Source of the DNA: Nereocystis luetkeana
Lineage: Eukaryota; Sar; Phaeophyceae; Laminariales; Laminariaceae
Assembly: GCA_031213475.1 (NCBI GenBank)
Contig: JARUPZ010000026.1
Location: 2,186,501 to 2,250,500, forward strand
Direction of reading: 5' to 3'
Length of the DNA: 64,000 nucleotides
The notes under the pieces were generated by a model. It had not been told where the DNA came from and did no database searches. It was given only the letters and a program-made list of their open reading frames with translations. The number at the start of each line of letters is the position of its first letter. Position 1 is the stretch's first letter. Shown here piece after piece: positions 27,801 through 42,800 of the stretch. Made by a program: the position numbers and the translations under genes.

Positions 27801-30800
27801 CGAGAGGTGTAGAACTGTACGAGGACGAAACAACAGAATTGCGCAATGGCAACACGTGACAGCAAGTTAGATGTTGGGGTATCTGATACAACGGGAGGGT
27901 CGTTAACCCCGAAAAGGAGTTTTAGATTAGCGGTCAGGCTTAGCGTCAATGCGCGGTGGGACAGTTTTTTTAAAATCGACGAGGGCGTGTGATACGTGAC
28001 GGCTCGAGCAAGGACGGCGGTTCCGGTGACGCCGCGTGCTACCATACGGAGGGGTTTCCACATTTCGTCCGAGCGTGTTCGGACTGGAACGGAGATCCTC
28101 CACGAAAGAACTACCGATATTAAAGTTGAAATGCATCAAGCGCTTTTACGACCTGGTTCGTGATATAATCATCTCAAAAGGCCACGACATACATCATCAG
28201 GTTTATGGTTGTGCTGTGCCTCGAAATCCGTTTCATGTTTAGACCTGGGGCAGAACCTCTTCAAGTGAGATATAGAAACGCCTCAGAAGGAAATACCATG
28301 CAACCCTTTCCCGTAATTTGCGTCGGGAGACATAGGTGGGTGGAAAACACACACCGAACAGCGTCGAGCTCGCACGAGGTCGCACACGGGGGTGCCATGG
28401 GTCATTAGCGCTCGATTTCACCCGACCGGGAAGGTCTCCAACCCCAAAACAACAAGGTGTTTTCGGAACGTTCTGGTGATGCACCTCCCGGAATATCACT
28501 CCTCGACGATATCACCCACCTTTAACCGTTGTCGAGAAACCCTGAGCTACAAATCGATCGCACCCCTGTGCCAACTCAACTATCTTTACTACTGGCATTG
28601 GTATGAATCATCGCATGATTGTACGATGGGCATCCTTGACGAGGTCTCCCCGCAGTGATATGTTTTCAGCGGTGGGTGCTTTGAGGGTGGTCAACGACGA
28701 TGCTTAAGGCGCATGGTATCGGACGGGTGAGCACGATCATAGCACCTTAGTTATCGTTATTCGGTACGCACGGGTTCGGTCTGCAGCCCGTACATGACAC
28801 ACTGGTGACCAACAAAGGGGGGTGCGCTTGGAGTTTGTCAGACCTGTCTGCAGGGGAACTTAAATGTGCGAGGCAAATGCGTTGAGCTACGGCCATCCAG
28901 CGATAGAGACGGTACTGACTGGGCTCCTCCTCAAAGGCCCTGAGGAACTGTATACGCACACAATGAGACATGACTTGTGGTTGGAACTTGATTGTTCCGG
29001 GTTGACAGTAGTTTCCATTTGTGCACCTAGACCATGGGGTTTCCAATTTTAGCTGCAACAGCTTGCCACGGTGGGGGTCACACCTGCGGGCTTCGAGGGT
29101 CATCACATAAATATAGGATGGGAACGCTATACCTCACAATATAATACGTATATGTATAGAGAGAGATAAGCGCAACGGGCAACCATACGAGCAACGCCGA
29201 GGCCTACAGATATGCCACTGTAACACACAGCGAAACACTAGCGGTAGTTTGGCGATATTGGTTAAAAAGCCCGGCCGGTCAAACATGGTTTGTCCAGGGA
29301 GTAGAGATCATCAGAAAACTCAACAGATACCCCTATATGGCAAGCGTGCGTCACTAGAAAATGTCTGCGATGTACTTCAAAATTGACCTTTGGAACCCTT
29401 GTGCACCTAGACCAATGGGCAATGCCGTGACGTCAGTACTAAAGAGAGACACGAGCACCCGTAACGACCAGAGCCATCGAAACCCCCTTAAACGGTTTGT
29501 TTAATGATCGGTAACGCACAACCAAGAGGCCGCGAAACCCGGCCGCCTTGGCTAAGGAAAGCCCTCAACGACACATCTCCAAAGCCACCCTCTTCTCTGC
29601 TGACACCCTCCGTTCCGGCTTGTAGACCAATCGAGCTTTGAAAGTTGGTCTAGGGGCGTTCGATGACTTGTACCCTTACGGTCAATGTTGAGAAGGATGA
29701 ATGGAGTTCCACAGTCATGAGGCATGCCTTGTTGGGTAGTTCCTCACCTCAAGAGCGCCGTCAGTCCCGGTGGCAAATAGGCAATCACGTGTTACCCCTA
29801 CTGCAGCCCGCGTCGGTAAAAACAAATGCTACGGGGGGGGACCATAGTAAATAGGACCTCGGGTACACACAAACCCTATATATTCACCTTTTTATCAACA
29901 ACATTTGGTCTTACTTAATATGGTACGTAGCTTCACCATGTGTTCGCAGACTTCAACACGAGTCACGCAGTAATGCCCGACTGTTGCTATAAATGCCTCC
30001 GCGACAAAACCGGTGGACCACTTCTTTGCTATGGTCTTCCGGATTGAAGCATATTGATTCACTTGCAAGCTGGAGGTATCGGTTATCATGCCTGTTTTGA
30101 TCATCCTCCTCCTACCTGGTATGGGAGATCGAGGTCGGTTTGCTGGAATTTTCGTTAGACGGCACACACACAAATGTCCGTCGGTTGGCCACACGAAGAA
30201 GAACATATGCGGCAGCAGGATGAGCTTCAACGTTGACCAAGCCCAAATCTCCCCAGAAAGAGGTGTGTCATCAGGAGAAAATAGAAAGGAAGCATATGCA
30301 CTGATTATGTCTAACCGCAAGATGCACTACCTAATTGCCGAAGTAGTCAACATAATCAACTATTATAGAGGTAGCGCGCGCCGTGACAACACAAACATTG
30401 GCTTGCCTGCGTAGCCGGCGGCCCCGTTCGAATCCGTCGCGGTGAGGGAGAAAGTGTAGGTCCGGCCCGGCGTGAAAACTCCAGCTCGTGCCACCAGGGT
30501 CGGCTCGTTGGCGGCTGTGCTGAAAGCTCCACCCCACCCGCTTTCCAGATCGATGTTGCTGTCTACCTGTTGCCGATCGAAAATAATTTTTTGTTTGCTG
30601 AACATCGACCATGGAGGAATGGGGTTCGCCTCCTTGGTGGTATGCCCGACACGTGCGGTATTAAGGGACGGCTACACCAATTTTCGTTGCTGCGTTACGA
30701 CCATGCGAGCGGGTGGCTCCGTACCCCACTAAACAAACATGGCGACATTTTCCAAACATTGCTGTCGATCGGCTGTGTATGCCAATACGTCAAGACGCGG

Positions 30801-33800
30801 GTTTTCGGCGCAGACGATCTCCGCGCTGGCTCAAACACGTACTATTCGTTTCCAAAGCGAGGCATATCACGAAATCCAAACATGTATATACAGTTCGCCC
30901 ATGAACGCCATAAGGTATTCTCTCAACCGAGTCGTTCTGAGGGTCTAAAGAGCGAACGCCCCCGAGTGGTCTCCATATCGTAATGTAATACGAGTAAACA
31001 TAGGGAGTCTAAAACCTGGGTTGACCGTCCCCACACAAAGCACGGTGCGTACATCGAGACCAAACCATGCCTGACTCCTGCACATGACTGCATCCACCGT
31101 AATACTATTTGCCAACGCCGGACCTAGGTGTGCCTCCCCGCACGGCCATTCATGAAATCGAGTACCCCTCCTCGCCAAAGAGATGAACCAGTCGTCGAAA
31201 CGTTGTCTTATCTCCGGGGAGAAAGCGTCTTTTGTCTTGTGTTAGAGAAGCCCCTCCTACAGTTTTGGCATCCTTTCCCAAAAAGGATTTATTAAACAGG
31301 TGTCGCCCCCCCCCCCCCCCCCCCCGGGAAACAGCCCGAAACGACAATATCTCTCCGGGGGGGGGGGGGGGGGGGAATAGCGATGTCGCCGCCGCGTACC
31401 TCGAACAGATCAACCAGAGATGTCGGGTCTTCACAGCATTTACGGGTAATGACTTAAGACGCTTAGGACGGACCACTCTTGGCTAGTAGTCGAAGGATCT
31501 AAGTACCTCGGACCCTGCGAGCCGTTAAGGGTCGAACAGGAGCGGTACTCTCCAGGCTCTTGAATCTTTCGGTAAGTGTAAGAGGGGACTACCTTTCATC
31601 CCTTTTTCGCTACTAGGCCTGGGTGCAAGCAACCCCCAAATGTTGCCGGTATCTTGATCCATATACTTTCGTCGAATTTAGTGTCTTTGATAATCTCTAT
31701 TATGTCATTCCTTGACTAGGAACCCCACGCTTTACGCCCCCCGCCCCCTTGTTCTTGCTATTCTGTCCCTTCCCCTTCGTCCCGATCCATGCGTACTGTC
31801 CAACTTTGCATCCTATCGCCCTTCCCTCTTTCTCCCACGACTCTTGAATTCCCGTCCTTTGTTCTCTTGTGCGGGCTCGAAGATGGTGTCAAGACCCGAC
31901 ATAGCTCAGTATAGAGCGCGAGGGTACGCGGCGGCCGGACATCGTCCGATACTCGTTTTTGGAAGAAATGCTGGGGTATTTTCGGGCCGCTGCTATGTTT
32001 GAAATTCTTGACGAAGTCCCCCCTGCCTCCTCTATATTCTTCCGAGGGACAGCGATTAGGTAAATCTAAGGCCTTCGTCCCTGGGGGCGTTGGCATATAG
32101 TGAGGCGGTATAACAACATTATTGACGTATCCTGTGTATGTATGAGATTATATGTCCATAACAATAATACTAAAAGCGAAAAAGGGCCGTTGTTGATATG
32201 CTGTTGTTCGAGTATCGTACCTACTCTAGATGATATCGTGTGATATTATCTGAAATATTCCGAATGTAATTTGATAGTTCCAATACAGTTGATTCCAACG
32301 CCCAACCCACATACCACGTCCCATGATGTTGTACATCGTAAATAACGTGTTGTATGATAGACCTGGAATCACACATCATATCACAAAGCTCGTATCCTGT
32401 GTTGTGTTACATAACATCCACATATCATATTATAGCGTGATCTAACATGACATCGACCTCATACCTTGTTGAAGAATGGACCCTTCCGTCGTCAGGTTGG
32501 AGGAAGGTCTGGACAAACTCGAGACAAAGCATGTACGAGTACGCTAACCTACGTCGCGTGAAGATGTACGTTCCTTGTTTTTGTCATGTCTTTTTTACCG
32601 AGGAGTTCCTTGTCGAGCATGGGTGAGCAATTGGAGGGGTTTCGAGTCAAGTTGTACACTATCTGAAGGTGAACAAATATTATCGATAGTGACTCCCTTA
32701 TGACGCAGACGGCTTTAGCCAGAGAACCATGTATGTCACACGTGCAAGGGTAACAGCCGCAATGCGGAAACGCTCTCGACGTATGGGTCCCCCCAGCCAA
32801 CCTGAGCCCATTCGAAGTCAAAGCCCGCAAAGGCGCTGCTCCTGCAACGCTCGTCTCCGTCGGCGGCGGCGCACCCGTACAGCACCATCCTAGAAGATGG
32901 GTTGTATTTCCTCGAGATCTCCTGCGACGAACGCGTTGTCGGGCACGCACGGTGAACCCGTGGGATTACGCGGCGCACGCTCAATTACATCGACCAAGAT
33001 ATCCCGGATTGCACCACCCTGTCCGCCTGATCCCCTCTCATTCAACACGCAACACAGAACAGTGTTGTATGTAGCACGTTTGGTTCGCGGCTAAAAGATT
33101 TCAGACGTACGGACCGGTCTACTCGGGAACCACCCAACATGGTGTTGGCCCAGGTTATATCCATGATGCGTTTTGTGAATCTGTTTGTTGAAGACACCTA
33201 ACCAACGGGGCTGTCTGTCGGGGCCAATCTACGTTGGAAGTTTCTATCAAGGTCGTACTACAGGGATGGAACATCCCGTGGGAAACAACTGACCAGGCTC
33301 CCGAACCTTTTCAAGACTGCAGTCCCGCTTCTGGGACACGCCAATCAAATCAAATGTAGTCTATCCCATAAACGGGACCGCAGCAGTAAAGACTATACCC
33401 ATCCTCGCCGGAGTGTCATTTCGTCCTCAGTGTTTTCCAACACGATTCGAGACATGTTTACAGCTCATCGGGTCGCAGGTTCAAGATTTTTCGTAACTAC
33501 TTGTTTCGGGTGAGGAGTAGACCTCCATTTCTGTAATGAAGTTGGAAGCCTCAAAACAATATGGTGCCTCCTCTACAAGGCACAGGCCCGGGTCGGATGA
33601 GTTTCGGGTTGCCTCAGGAAACGTTGTCGCAATGATACATCCCTAGCGCAGTCCTCGACTCAGAGGCTAAGAGGCTACTGGAAAAATAACACGACACGAA
33701 CGAGTTTTTGCGTTATAGCTGCATGCTATGATGGAGGTGCGCCTGCCATTTTCTGGGGCTGCCTATCTGGAAATGGTATACACCGCACCGAACCACTGAC

Positions 33801-36800
33801 GTCCAGGACAAATGAGAGCTCGTCAATCCTATGGCCTATGTGTGCAACGAGTATAGCCCGTAGAACAAAATAGTATTCCCAGGGGCATTGGGTACGTTAA
33901 GGAGTCTCCCCGCAGCCAGAGATGTCTGGGCTAAATAGCGCTACCTCTGTACAGTCTCAAACGGTTGACGTCCGTGCCACCAGCGACGAAGTGTCCGGCC
34001 TCTACAGTGCCCCCTGTTGCACATATCACCTTTGGGTTGATGGACACCTGCGGCAAGGCCAGGGCGGAAGTGGACACGACGCACGAAGCGTTGTCACTCC
34101 GAGGTTGCGCCCACGCCTCAGCCTCATCGTCGCTTCCTTTTGAGGCAACGACTGTAAACACGTACTCCACACCTGCCATACGATACCCACGGTACCCAAA
34201 CGGACAGGCATGCTACACTCCAGTTATGCTGGATCGTGTGTCTAGGCAGGAAACCCGTCCCAACCCGTCGGGACTACGTCGCCCACGCTGTGTTGACAGT
34301 CTTTTACTGGGCAAGAGATGTTGGGATGAGTATGTGCCAGTTCAAGCATGTCCTGTTGCGTCTCAAGCTATTTTGGCATACCCGTCGTTACTCCAGCGGG
34401 GCCATGCAATTAACGTATCGACCTGGTAATATCGTCAACTATGGCGTACACACTGTGATCTCGCTGTTATTTTACTGCGACAAAGTTAACTATATACATG
34501 TCGCGTGAGAATAGGGGTTCTATTCACTACGGCTCTTCGTAGTAGGGATCGGAGATTGTCGACCGTGCCAAATGTGAAGGGCTGCTGGCGCCGCTCTTCT
34601 GCTGGTTGAAGGGTGTAGGTGTCGCGGGTGTGTGGTAGGCCGGCCTTCCTCGGGCGCAAGCTCTAGGTTTATGCGCACAACAGGGTCCTGACTGAGAGGC
34701 CCCGACTATATACGGGTGGCGTATGTTTGTGCGCGAAGGTAGACGCCGTATTGTGGGCGTCGCTACGCCACTCGCAGAGGGTAACATAACGTGCAAAATA
34801 TAACAAAAACAAACACCTCTACCTTCAGAGACCCACACAGACAGGAGGGAAAGGGGGTTACAAATGTCATTTGCCAAGTCCAATGATGCCCTGGTATTAT
34901 ACCAGGTACCAGGCATGGCTACAACTATCGGTTGTCAAAAGTGGTATGTTTGGGAGCCGACAATATGCAGCAGATGAGCTACAACGTAGACTGCTTCAAA
35001 AGCAAGCATCACCTCCGAAAGGAGGAGTATGCATCGCTATTTATTCGTGTTCGAGAAACATTCCCCTCAGTGCTGTGTCGTTTCATTCTGACTGTTTTGG
35101 CCGTTTGATATCGTTTTCTTTTATTCCCCCTCTTCGGCGGGGGCAGAATGAGACATCGACCCAAGAATCAACTTTAATGGGCCATTGCCCCTTCCTGCAT
35201 ATGTAAGGCAAGGTGTGTCCTACTCTACGTTCAGTACACATACGTGGCCACAGGATTATGTTTGGGCCAAACCTCGAGCCTGTGTTGTTCAGTCATAAAA
35301 AAATTGAGTGCTGCCGCGTACTGTACCCTGCGGCTCACCGACGGGCAGGGTCCCTCCTGGGATCGAAAGCAGACCCTGAACGGCTAATGGCGACAAGTCG
35401 AGCACCTCTCTGCTAGGAGAGGCACAGGCGCCCCCGGTGGATTCCTCGACGCAGTACCAGGCGTAGGCCATAGGGAGGGAGTCTATGCCATCATCGTCGA
35501 CCGAGGTGGACGCGTTCAGAAAAATGGCCTGTTGTTGTCGGCAGTTGATCGTCAGTGGGGTCGGCATTTGTTGGGGGGGATGCGCACGCGACGGAGAGGA
35601 CGGATGCACATGCACGCACATCAATGTCAGTTGTAAGCCCTTCGTCGAGCCAGTTGTACGAGCACGTGACAAGCCATACTGCCGTAGACGAGGTGGATAC
35701 TTGTGGTACTGGTACCCTTGTCAAGATACTGCCGGAGGTTTCATTTAAGAATGTCGTTCAGGTTTGGGGATCTGCCGATTGTTCTATTGAAATAACCAAC
35801 AACAACGATTAACACGCTGGTAGTTTCCTAGGATGGCCTCACATGCAAATTGGTTCCTTGGTCGTTTTTTCGTTTTTGTTTCCCGTCCTACAGTAAATAA
35901 TTTAATGGCATCCTCGACATTGCCGTTCCGGTGCTGATCCAAACTGGCCATTTTCAACACAACTGATGCTGTAAGATCTGAAAACCACAATGTGGATGCG
36001 ACATTGACATGCATTCTTCGTCGATTGTAGCGATAACCTGCTGTATTGTACTGTACGACATTGTACTTGTATTTAGTGCAAAGCGCTCTTTTTTGGTGGC
36101 GCTGACCGTTTTGTTTCGTTTCGTCGGATTTCCCTTACAGCGGTAAGGAAAAAGTGCCAAAACGGAAACCCCATCATACGCCATCAAATACGAACAATGT
36201 ACTCAATAAAAGTCAGAGGATGATTGTACTGCTATCTTTACAGTTAATTGACCAAGATTACAGTTTCAATACTCGTATCATATCTCAAATAAATGTGGTT
36301 TTATGATGTTCCAGGATTTGGAATGTTGAAAACGGACATTTGATTTTTTTCTCGGAATTCTACCAAACGATAATCGAGAACGCCGAGCTTTGACTGTGGC
36401 TCCGGGTACCGTCTGAAAAGTACTGCGGGTGCATTTTTGGGTTGGATTCTTCAATATAACACGTGACAGATATTAAAAGCCCCCAAACACGTTCACATAT
36501 GCGAACCCCAATACTGAGCACAAGACGATACCAGTGTAAGCTCCAAATCCTCAGCCGAAAAAAAAAGTTTAGGTTAACGCCTTAAGAACTTCAAAAAGAA
36601 GAGAACCTTGCCGAAAGTTGCAGATCGCTAACGCATCGGCCACGAGTTGCAACGTGCGCTGCCGGGGATTAACACGTCTGTTCGAACTGCCATGGTTAAC
36701 CCTTTCAGGAGAGCAGTCCCGTTTCGGGTACAAATACTCGGAATGTTCGTGGTCTGTTCCAAAATCGAGACTGCAGTCCTAAACAAGGTAATGAGCTGTA

Positions 36801-39800
36801 GGAGGCGTTCTACGAGAGGAGCAACATGTTTTGGCGAAACAAAATCCCAACGAATGGACCCCAAAGCCGAATTTGGTTGGAATGCCAGGGCTTTTCGAAA
36901 TACGTTTGGTGATATATCTACATGGAGGCTTTCAGATTGGTCGTCGGACCGCACATTTCCTCGGTCTCGAAAAACGTTTTGGGTTAAACTTAAGAGATCC
37001 TCTACTATAATCAAGTGCGGGGCCTCATGGGAAAAAGGTTCTACCCCTGTACGACTAACACGCCCTGTACTATGACCAAGTGAAGAGCTTCATACGAACT
37101 ATTAATAGGCGCTATCCCTTGCAAGACCAACACGCCCTATATCACACTTTGAGCAAGTGCAGAGCATCATTAAAATAAGGTGCTGTACCCCTGTAAGACC
37201 AAATCGCCCTATACTACAACCAGGCGAAGGGGTTTTATTGAAACTAGGTGCTACGACCCCTTGCAAGACCACCACGCCCAATACTACACTATAATCAAGT
37301 GAAGAGCTTCATTCAAACTAGAGGCTACCCTCGTAACACGAACACGCCCTATACCATTATCTAGTGAAGAGCCTCATGGAAGCGAGGTGCTACCCCTTTC
37401 GAAACCAGCACGCCCAACACTAAAGGGACCTATACTATGATCGAGTCAAGAGCTTACCGTAATTGAAATTAGATGCTACCCCTGTACGACCAACACGCCC
37501 TCTACTATAATCGAGTAAAATTCGTCATCAAAATGAAGTGCTACTCCTGCAAGACCAGCACTCCCTATACAACAATCAAGTTAAGAGCTTCATCAAGATT
37601 AGGTGCCACCTCCGTAAGACCGACACACCCTGTACTATAACCAAGTGAAAATCACCTTTAAAATGGGGTGCTATCCCTGCGAGACCAGCACGCCCTACGC
37701 TATAATTTGGTGAAGAGCCTCATGGAAACCAGGTTTTACCCCTTGCAAGAAGAGTATGCCTCCGAAGATACACAACCATGTGCATCGTCAGGATACTCGT
37801 AATGTCGCGTGCTGTTCTTGCTACCACGTTGTTGGACGCTTCGTGGCTTCGCAATTGTCGCTTCAAAGGTCGATATACCTGTTCGTAGGCATGGTTGTGA
37901 TAATAGCGCACCTGCGAAGCTCCTATCCTCCTCCGTGTCCCGCCTGATATCGCCGCGACTATAGCTCCGCTAACGATTTCAACTGCGTGGGGTAATGGGG
38001 GGGGGGGTGGAGATTCAACAGGTGATGTGAGATGTCGTCAACAGCCGATAAACCCACCAGCCGACTCACGGATGTATGAAATTCAACGGGTGCCGCTGTT
38101 TTTCTTGAGCCTGTGCGCGACGCTTAGCCTGCGTGCGATGCTTGACACTGCTACATGTGTCGCACAGAATATCGGTTCTCACTTCATGAGCTTCAGAGCA
38201 GATGTATTCCCGATCTGTAGGGTTTGCCCTATGCTCCTGGGTGGGATCTGTATAATCTGTACGACTTTGGGCAGGGTTCATGGCTTGGATCTGTGCGATG
38301 AAGATCCTGTATACTTCGTATTGCATTTAAATTTTTTTGAAATCGGCAGGTTAAGATCAAATACGTGCGTTACAGCAGATCGTGATGTGTCCGTCGTTGA
38401 CACGGCTGCGATCGAGGGCTTGGTTTCCCATTTGCAGGGGAACGCAACGACGAGTACGGTATGGACGCCGTGCTGTACCTGACGTGATACTGCCGTGACA
38501 GCAACAGAGACAGCATGTGTGTGTGGTATAGTCTATGTGTATGCGTGTAGCTCCGTCACGCCCTGGGGAACTTCACGAAACTTGGTTCTGTCTCGCATAA
38601 CTGTAGCCCAAGGGATAAACGCGACCTAAACGCTTGACCCCAACGCGAGTATCCCCTCTATCATGGCATGGCTCGGATTGAAGGGGGGAGGACTACGATT
38701 TAGGAGAAGGACGTGTCAGGCAAATGGACTTCTCTTATAGGGCCTCTTCGAGCCGAAAATAGAAAGAGAAAAACAGTGTTTTTGACAAATCGAAAGCATT
38801 GTTTTATTCAGCTGCAATCCTATGCCTAGTATAATTTCCACCTTTCACGACTCCCGACGGGACGCCATCCTCTCTCCAGGTATAAAACGACCACCCCCAT
38901 CGCGGCAGTTCAGGAGAGCGTGGGTAATATGGTAAATCGGTTTGTGTCGGGCGTCAGATGGATACGACGCTTTTTTCATGACGGAAATTTCCTCTTACAA
39001 TTACAGGGGACAATAGTTAATAGCACCAAATAATAATAGTAAACACGGTTAAATATATACCTGGTAGGTTTTTATGTATACCACAGGTCCTTATAACTAT
39101 GGTTCCCCGCAATATTATAAAACGCAACTTCCCATACCCCTGCTACCAGTAGACGAATCTGAAAAAAAGAACGTTTCTAAGGCTGCTGACACCGCTTCAA
39201 CTCGGACTTTCGCCGAGAACCCTTTAGTCCTTGAAGGAAAACCTACCTGAGCCGCTGATTCGACCGTCCGTAGAATTCTACCCGAGTGTAGATACCACAC
39301 AGGAGCTCCGGAATGATCAGTTTTGTTGGCTGCTGAGCGAATTCGTTTCGTGATGCAAGCACAACAAGGGCTTGCCCTCCTTGTTGATCCGAGGACCCCA
39401 ACACCCCCCAGAGGCCGTAACGAACACGATATATACTGATCAGAAGGTAACCTGGGGCCCAGTAATAGAGGTATGTCGCGTTCGGTAAGGAGTCGTGGCA
39501 AGGCAATACTGTACGCGAAATATTATCGCTGCTGTAAAAAAGGACGGAAAATGCGACGCAACTACTCTCTTTTGTTTTGACCGAAGGGGCCTCTAAATTC
39601 CGTGTTCATCTAATTAAATACCAAATGGTGCATTATGCCCGTGCCGAGCCATTGATAGGCATTTCCACTTTATCTTCAGCGATCGTAAGGCGCAGTCTGC
39701 CCTCTCGTAGAACTCTGTGTTTCAGGGCGCTCACCGGTGACGTTCGCGGCGTTCGACACGCCTCCAAAATCGGCTGCCAGTTGAAAGACGTAAGCGTTTC

Positions 39801-42800
39801 CCGCGAAACCTAGGGTGTGTCGCGGGATTACGAGCACGCGCGGGTCTCTGCTTTCGTCGAGAACGTCCCCAGCCAGTCCCCCGGCTGTCATTGATACGAG
39901 GCTCCATGAATAGGAGGCGGTGCTCTGGGTGCTGTCTGTCGTCGAACAGGAGGAGACTCCCGTTTCGCTGCGAATGGTGATAGCGGTTCCGCGGGTCCTC
40001 GCCAAAAAAGATGGGCCCACAACCTGTCCAAACGTCCGGGAAATGTCGTAATTATTTCACATAAATACAAATATGTGGAGGTCTGCTGTGAACGATCGAA
40101 ATATGTGTTTTCGACTCGAATCTGAGCCGTTTTCGACCGAGTAGCGCGCGATGACGTTCGCCAGTCGGTGGTCTGTTTCGTGTCGGTGTCTCCACTTTGT
40201 CGCCCCTTCTCGACTCTTTCTGGGGGTAACCTCGGACATGGTCAGGCTGTGTCTCACGGGGCTTGCTCTACTACTAGTGTTTGGCTCACGTTTTGGTTGC
40301 GTACGGGACACGCAATAAGGAGCAGGAAATCTACTGTATCCCAGGATGGGTTTGTTTGTTTTGAATACTTAAATCCTGCCGAAACTATGTGATTCATGAG
40401 AATACCAGCCTGCCTTTCTCGAGCGTTCGTTTGCTTCTCGGAGGTATTCATATCGTGATGTATCTTTGAATGTTTCGCCTGACACCCTACGATTTTCCAG
40501 GGTCTTTTTCAAATAAACAGCACCAGTTTCTGGCTACGGCACGTACTCCTATAGTATGCTCGTACCAAAGTTATTAGTGAATATCCATCACGCGGAGACA
40601 TTACTATGGTAGTACCCGTGACGTCGAATACGTACCACACTACCCACAAATACTCTCCATGACATCGAACCTGGGTCCAAATCGGAGTTTGTGTCAGGTG
40701 GGGAGTATTGGTTCGAATGTACTAGCAGTGACGGTTATAAGCCCTGTAGGATATATATGTAGTCACCTTCGGAGGCGTTGCGAGTAAAACTTGTTTCGAT
40801 AGGGTACGGACAAACGAAGGCTTCCCGGCTTCTCCTTCTCGTAGGAGACCCTCGACATGTTTTCACGCTGCTGGATAATACACCTAGTTACTAGCACCCA
40901 TAACTCCGCGCCCGCGCGGTTAAACGGGCAAGCTGGTTGTAGGTAGTAGGAGTTTAAGTATTGCTGCGGTTCTAATCACAAACTTCATCGTTATCCGAAG
41001 CTGACACCTTCATGGAAAGAAGTTCCTGCGGGGACTTGAACACCGTCACCCCCGCCTCGGCTGACCCCCCCAAGACGGTTACCACTCGCAGCACGAATGA
41101 GTACGTCGATCCCAGGTTAAGATATTCGCTTGGAATGGCAACAGTCATGTTCCCTCGTGAGCTAGCCTGTGATACATTCGGCCAGTGGGACGTAGTCATT
41201 CGACGCTTGCCGTCAGTCATTTTTTCATTGACCGGGCATCGCTTTTGAGACGAAGCATGAAGGCCGGGGGAGAGGGGCGTACTAGTTGTTTGGTTGACGT
41301 AGGCATTTGAATATTAACAACGTATATTTGCGAGGCGGACCACCACGCAGTGGGGGAAGGGGCGGTTTGTGATTTGCAGTACAATTTCAACCGAGAACAG
41401 GCGGAGAAATCCCTCAGGCCATAACGCCAAGTAAGTTCGATATTTAGGTTCTACTTAAAACGTTGTCATATGGCTGTGACATACTGCGCTTTGTTTTGTA
41501 TATATAGTATTTTTGTGCGTCGAATCGGTCTTGAGATGACGTGTTTTTACGGTGCTGTACAAGCGGTTTCCAAATAATTTAATATCTTCAACATTTTGCT
41601 CGATTAACAGTGCACAGCTGTAACGACGCACATTATCGGACGGCCACAGCCATAGCCCAGTGAAGGTTGAACGGATTTGTTGCGACAAATATCAAACACA
41701 CATACCTCCACAGTGTGGCTAAGCGCGAAATAAAGAGAGTGTTTTCCGACTGGCGGGGGGGGGGGGGCTCTTGACCTGCTGTCACGCAACCGATGAAATA
41801 CACAGTACTCGTGTGGTCTTAGTTGTGTCATTCGACGATACAATCGGTACAAATCTGGGTGGGAACGTGAAGACTGTCCTCTATGGCTACTTCAAAGTAT
41901 ATTACTCCAGGGGCTTCTTGGTGTTCATCCGGAGTCGTGCATGCCAGAGTTGCCCAATCTACGATTCTTACTCGGCGGGTTGCACGTGTGCACTTGTTTT
42001 GATTCGTCGTTTTCCGGTGAGGTGCAGCAGCAGTATGAAGCTCCTCCTTAATGCCAAGTAGCAACCAGTCTGAAATATTGCACCGTAGTGAGTTAACCCT
42101 CTACGAGTACAGCCGTGGAATGCGCCAAACTGCGGGAGACTAAACAAATACACGTGGGACCTGATCCATGACATTCGTAACGTTGGAGATGGAGACTTGG
42201 TCGCCGGCTACGATAGCCACCTCCCAGGTTATGTTCGCGTCACCTGCCAGACAGGGCCGCATCGGACATGAAGCAGATAACGTCGCATCAAAATGGAATA
42301 GGCTTGCAAGGACAGGAGTGGTCGGTGAAGTGCTATAAGCTGTCTGTCCAGGCTCGTCCCATATACCTGTGTAGTTTTTGTACGTATTCGAGTCACGTTA
42401 AGCTCGTAAATTGGGGGTGAGTCTTACTTCTCGAGCGTTTAATCGATTTCCACTTGGGTGATCTAGATATTTCATAGCGGTTAGATTGAGTCCCTGACCG
42501 TGTGCTTCTACATCCTTGGGCCGGCTCTGAGCCGTATAGCCTCTATAATCTGGCACATGCTTCGCGGGTTATGGGTCGAAATTATAGATAACCTGTTCAA
42601 ACACCTCATGTGGGCAGCGTCGGATCTGGCCGATCTGAACCACGATGATCTGGATGATACATCTGTTTACGATCTGACCGATGAGGCATTGCTTCTGGCA
42701 GACGGCGTTCCACTACTGGGGCAAAACGAAAAAGAAAAAACACGTCCGAGTGTATCATCTTCCAGCAATTGCATCATGGATTCCCATACGCATGATATTT

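Larger units (their letters stand above)
35674..39246. other. Intron 16 remainder
   Basis: Holds the 66-bp minisatellite and MITE copy 7. Remaining sequence is AT-richer than the exons, with no coding signal that fits the phase. Confidence 0.5.

Noticed and set aside
36999..37755. CRISPR-like array
   Set aside because: Units are diverged and contiguous without unique spacers; this is a eukaryotic minisatellite.
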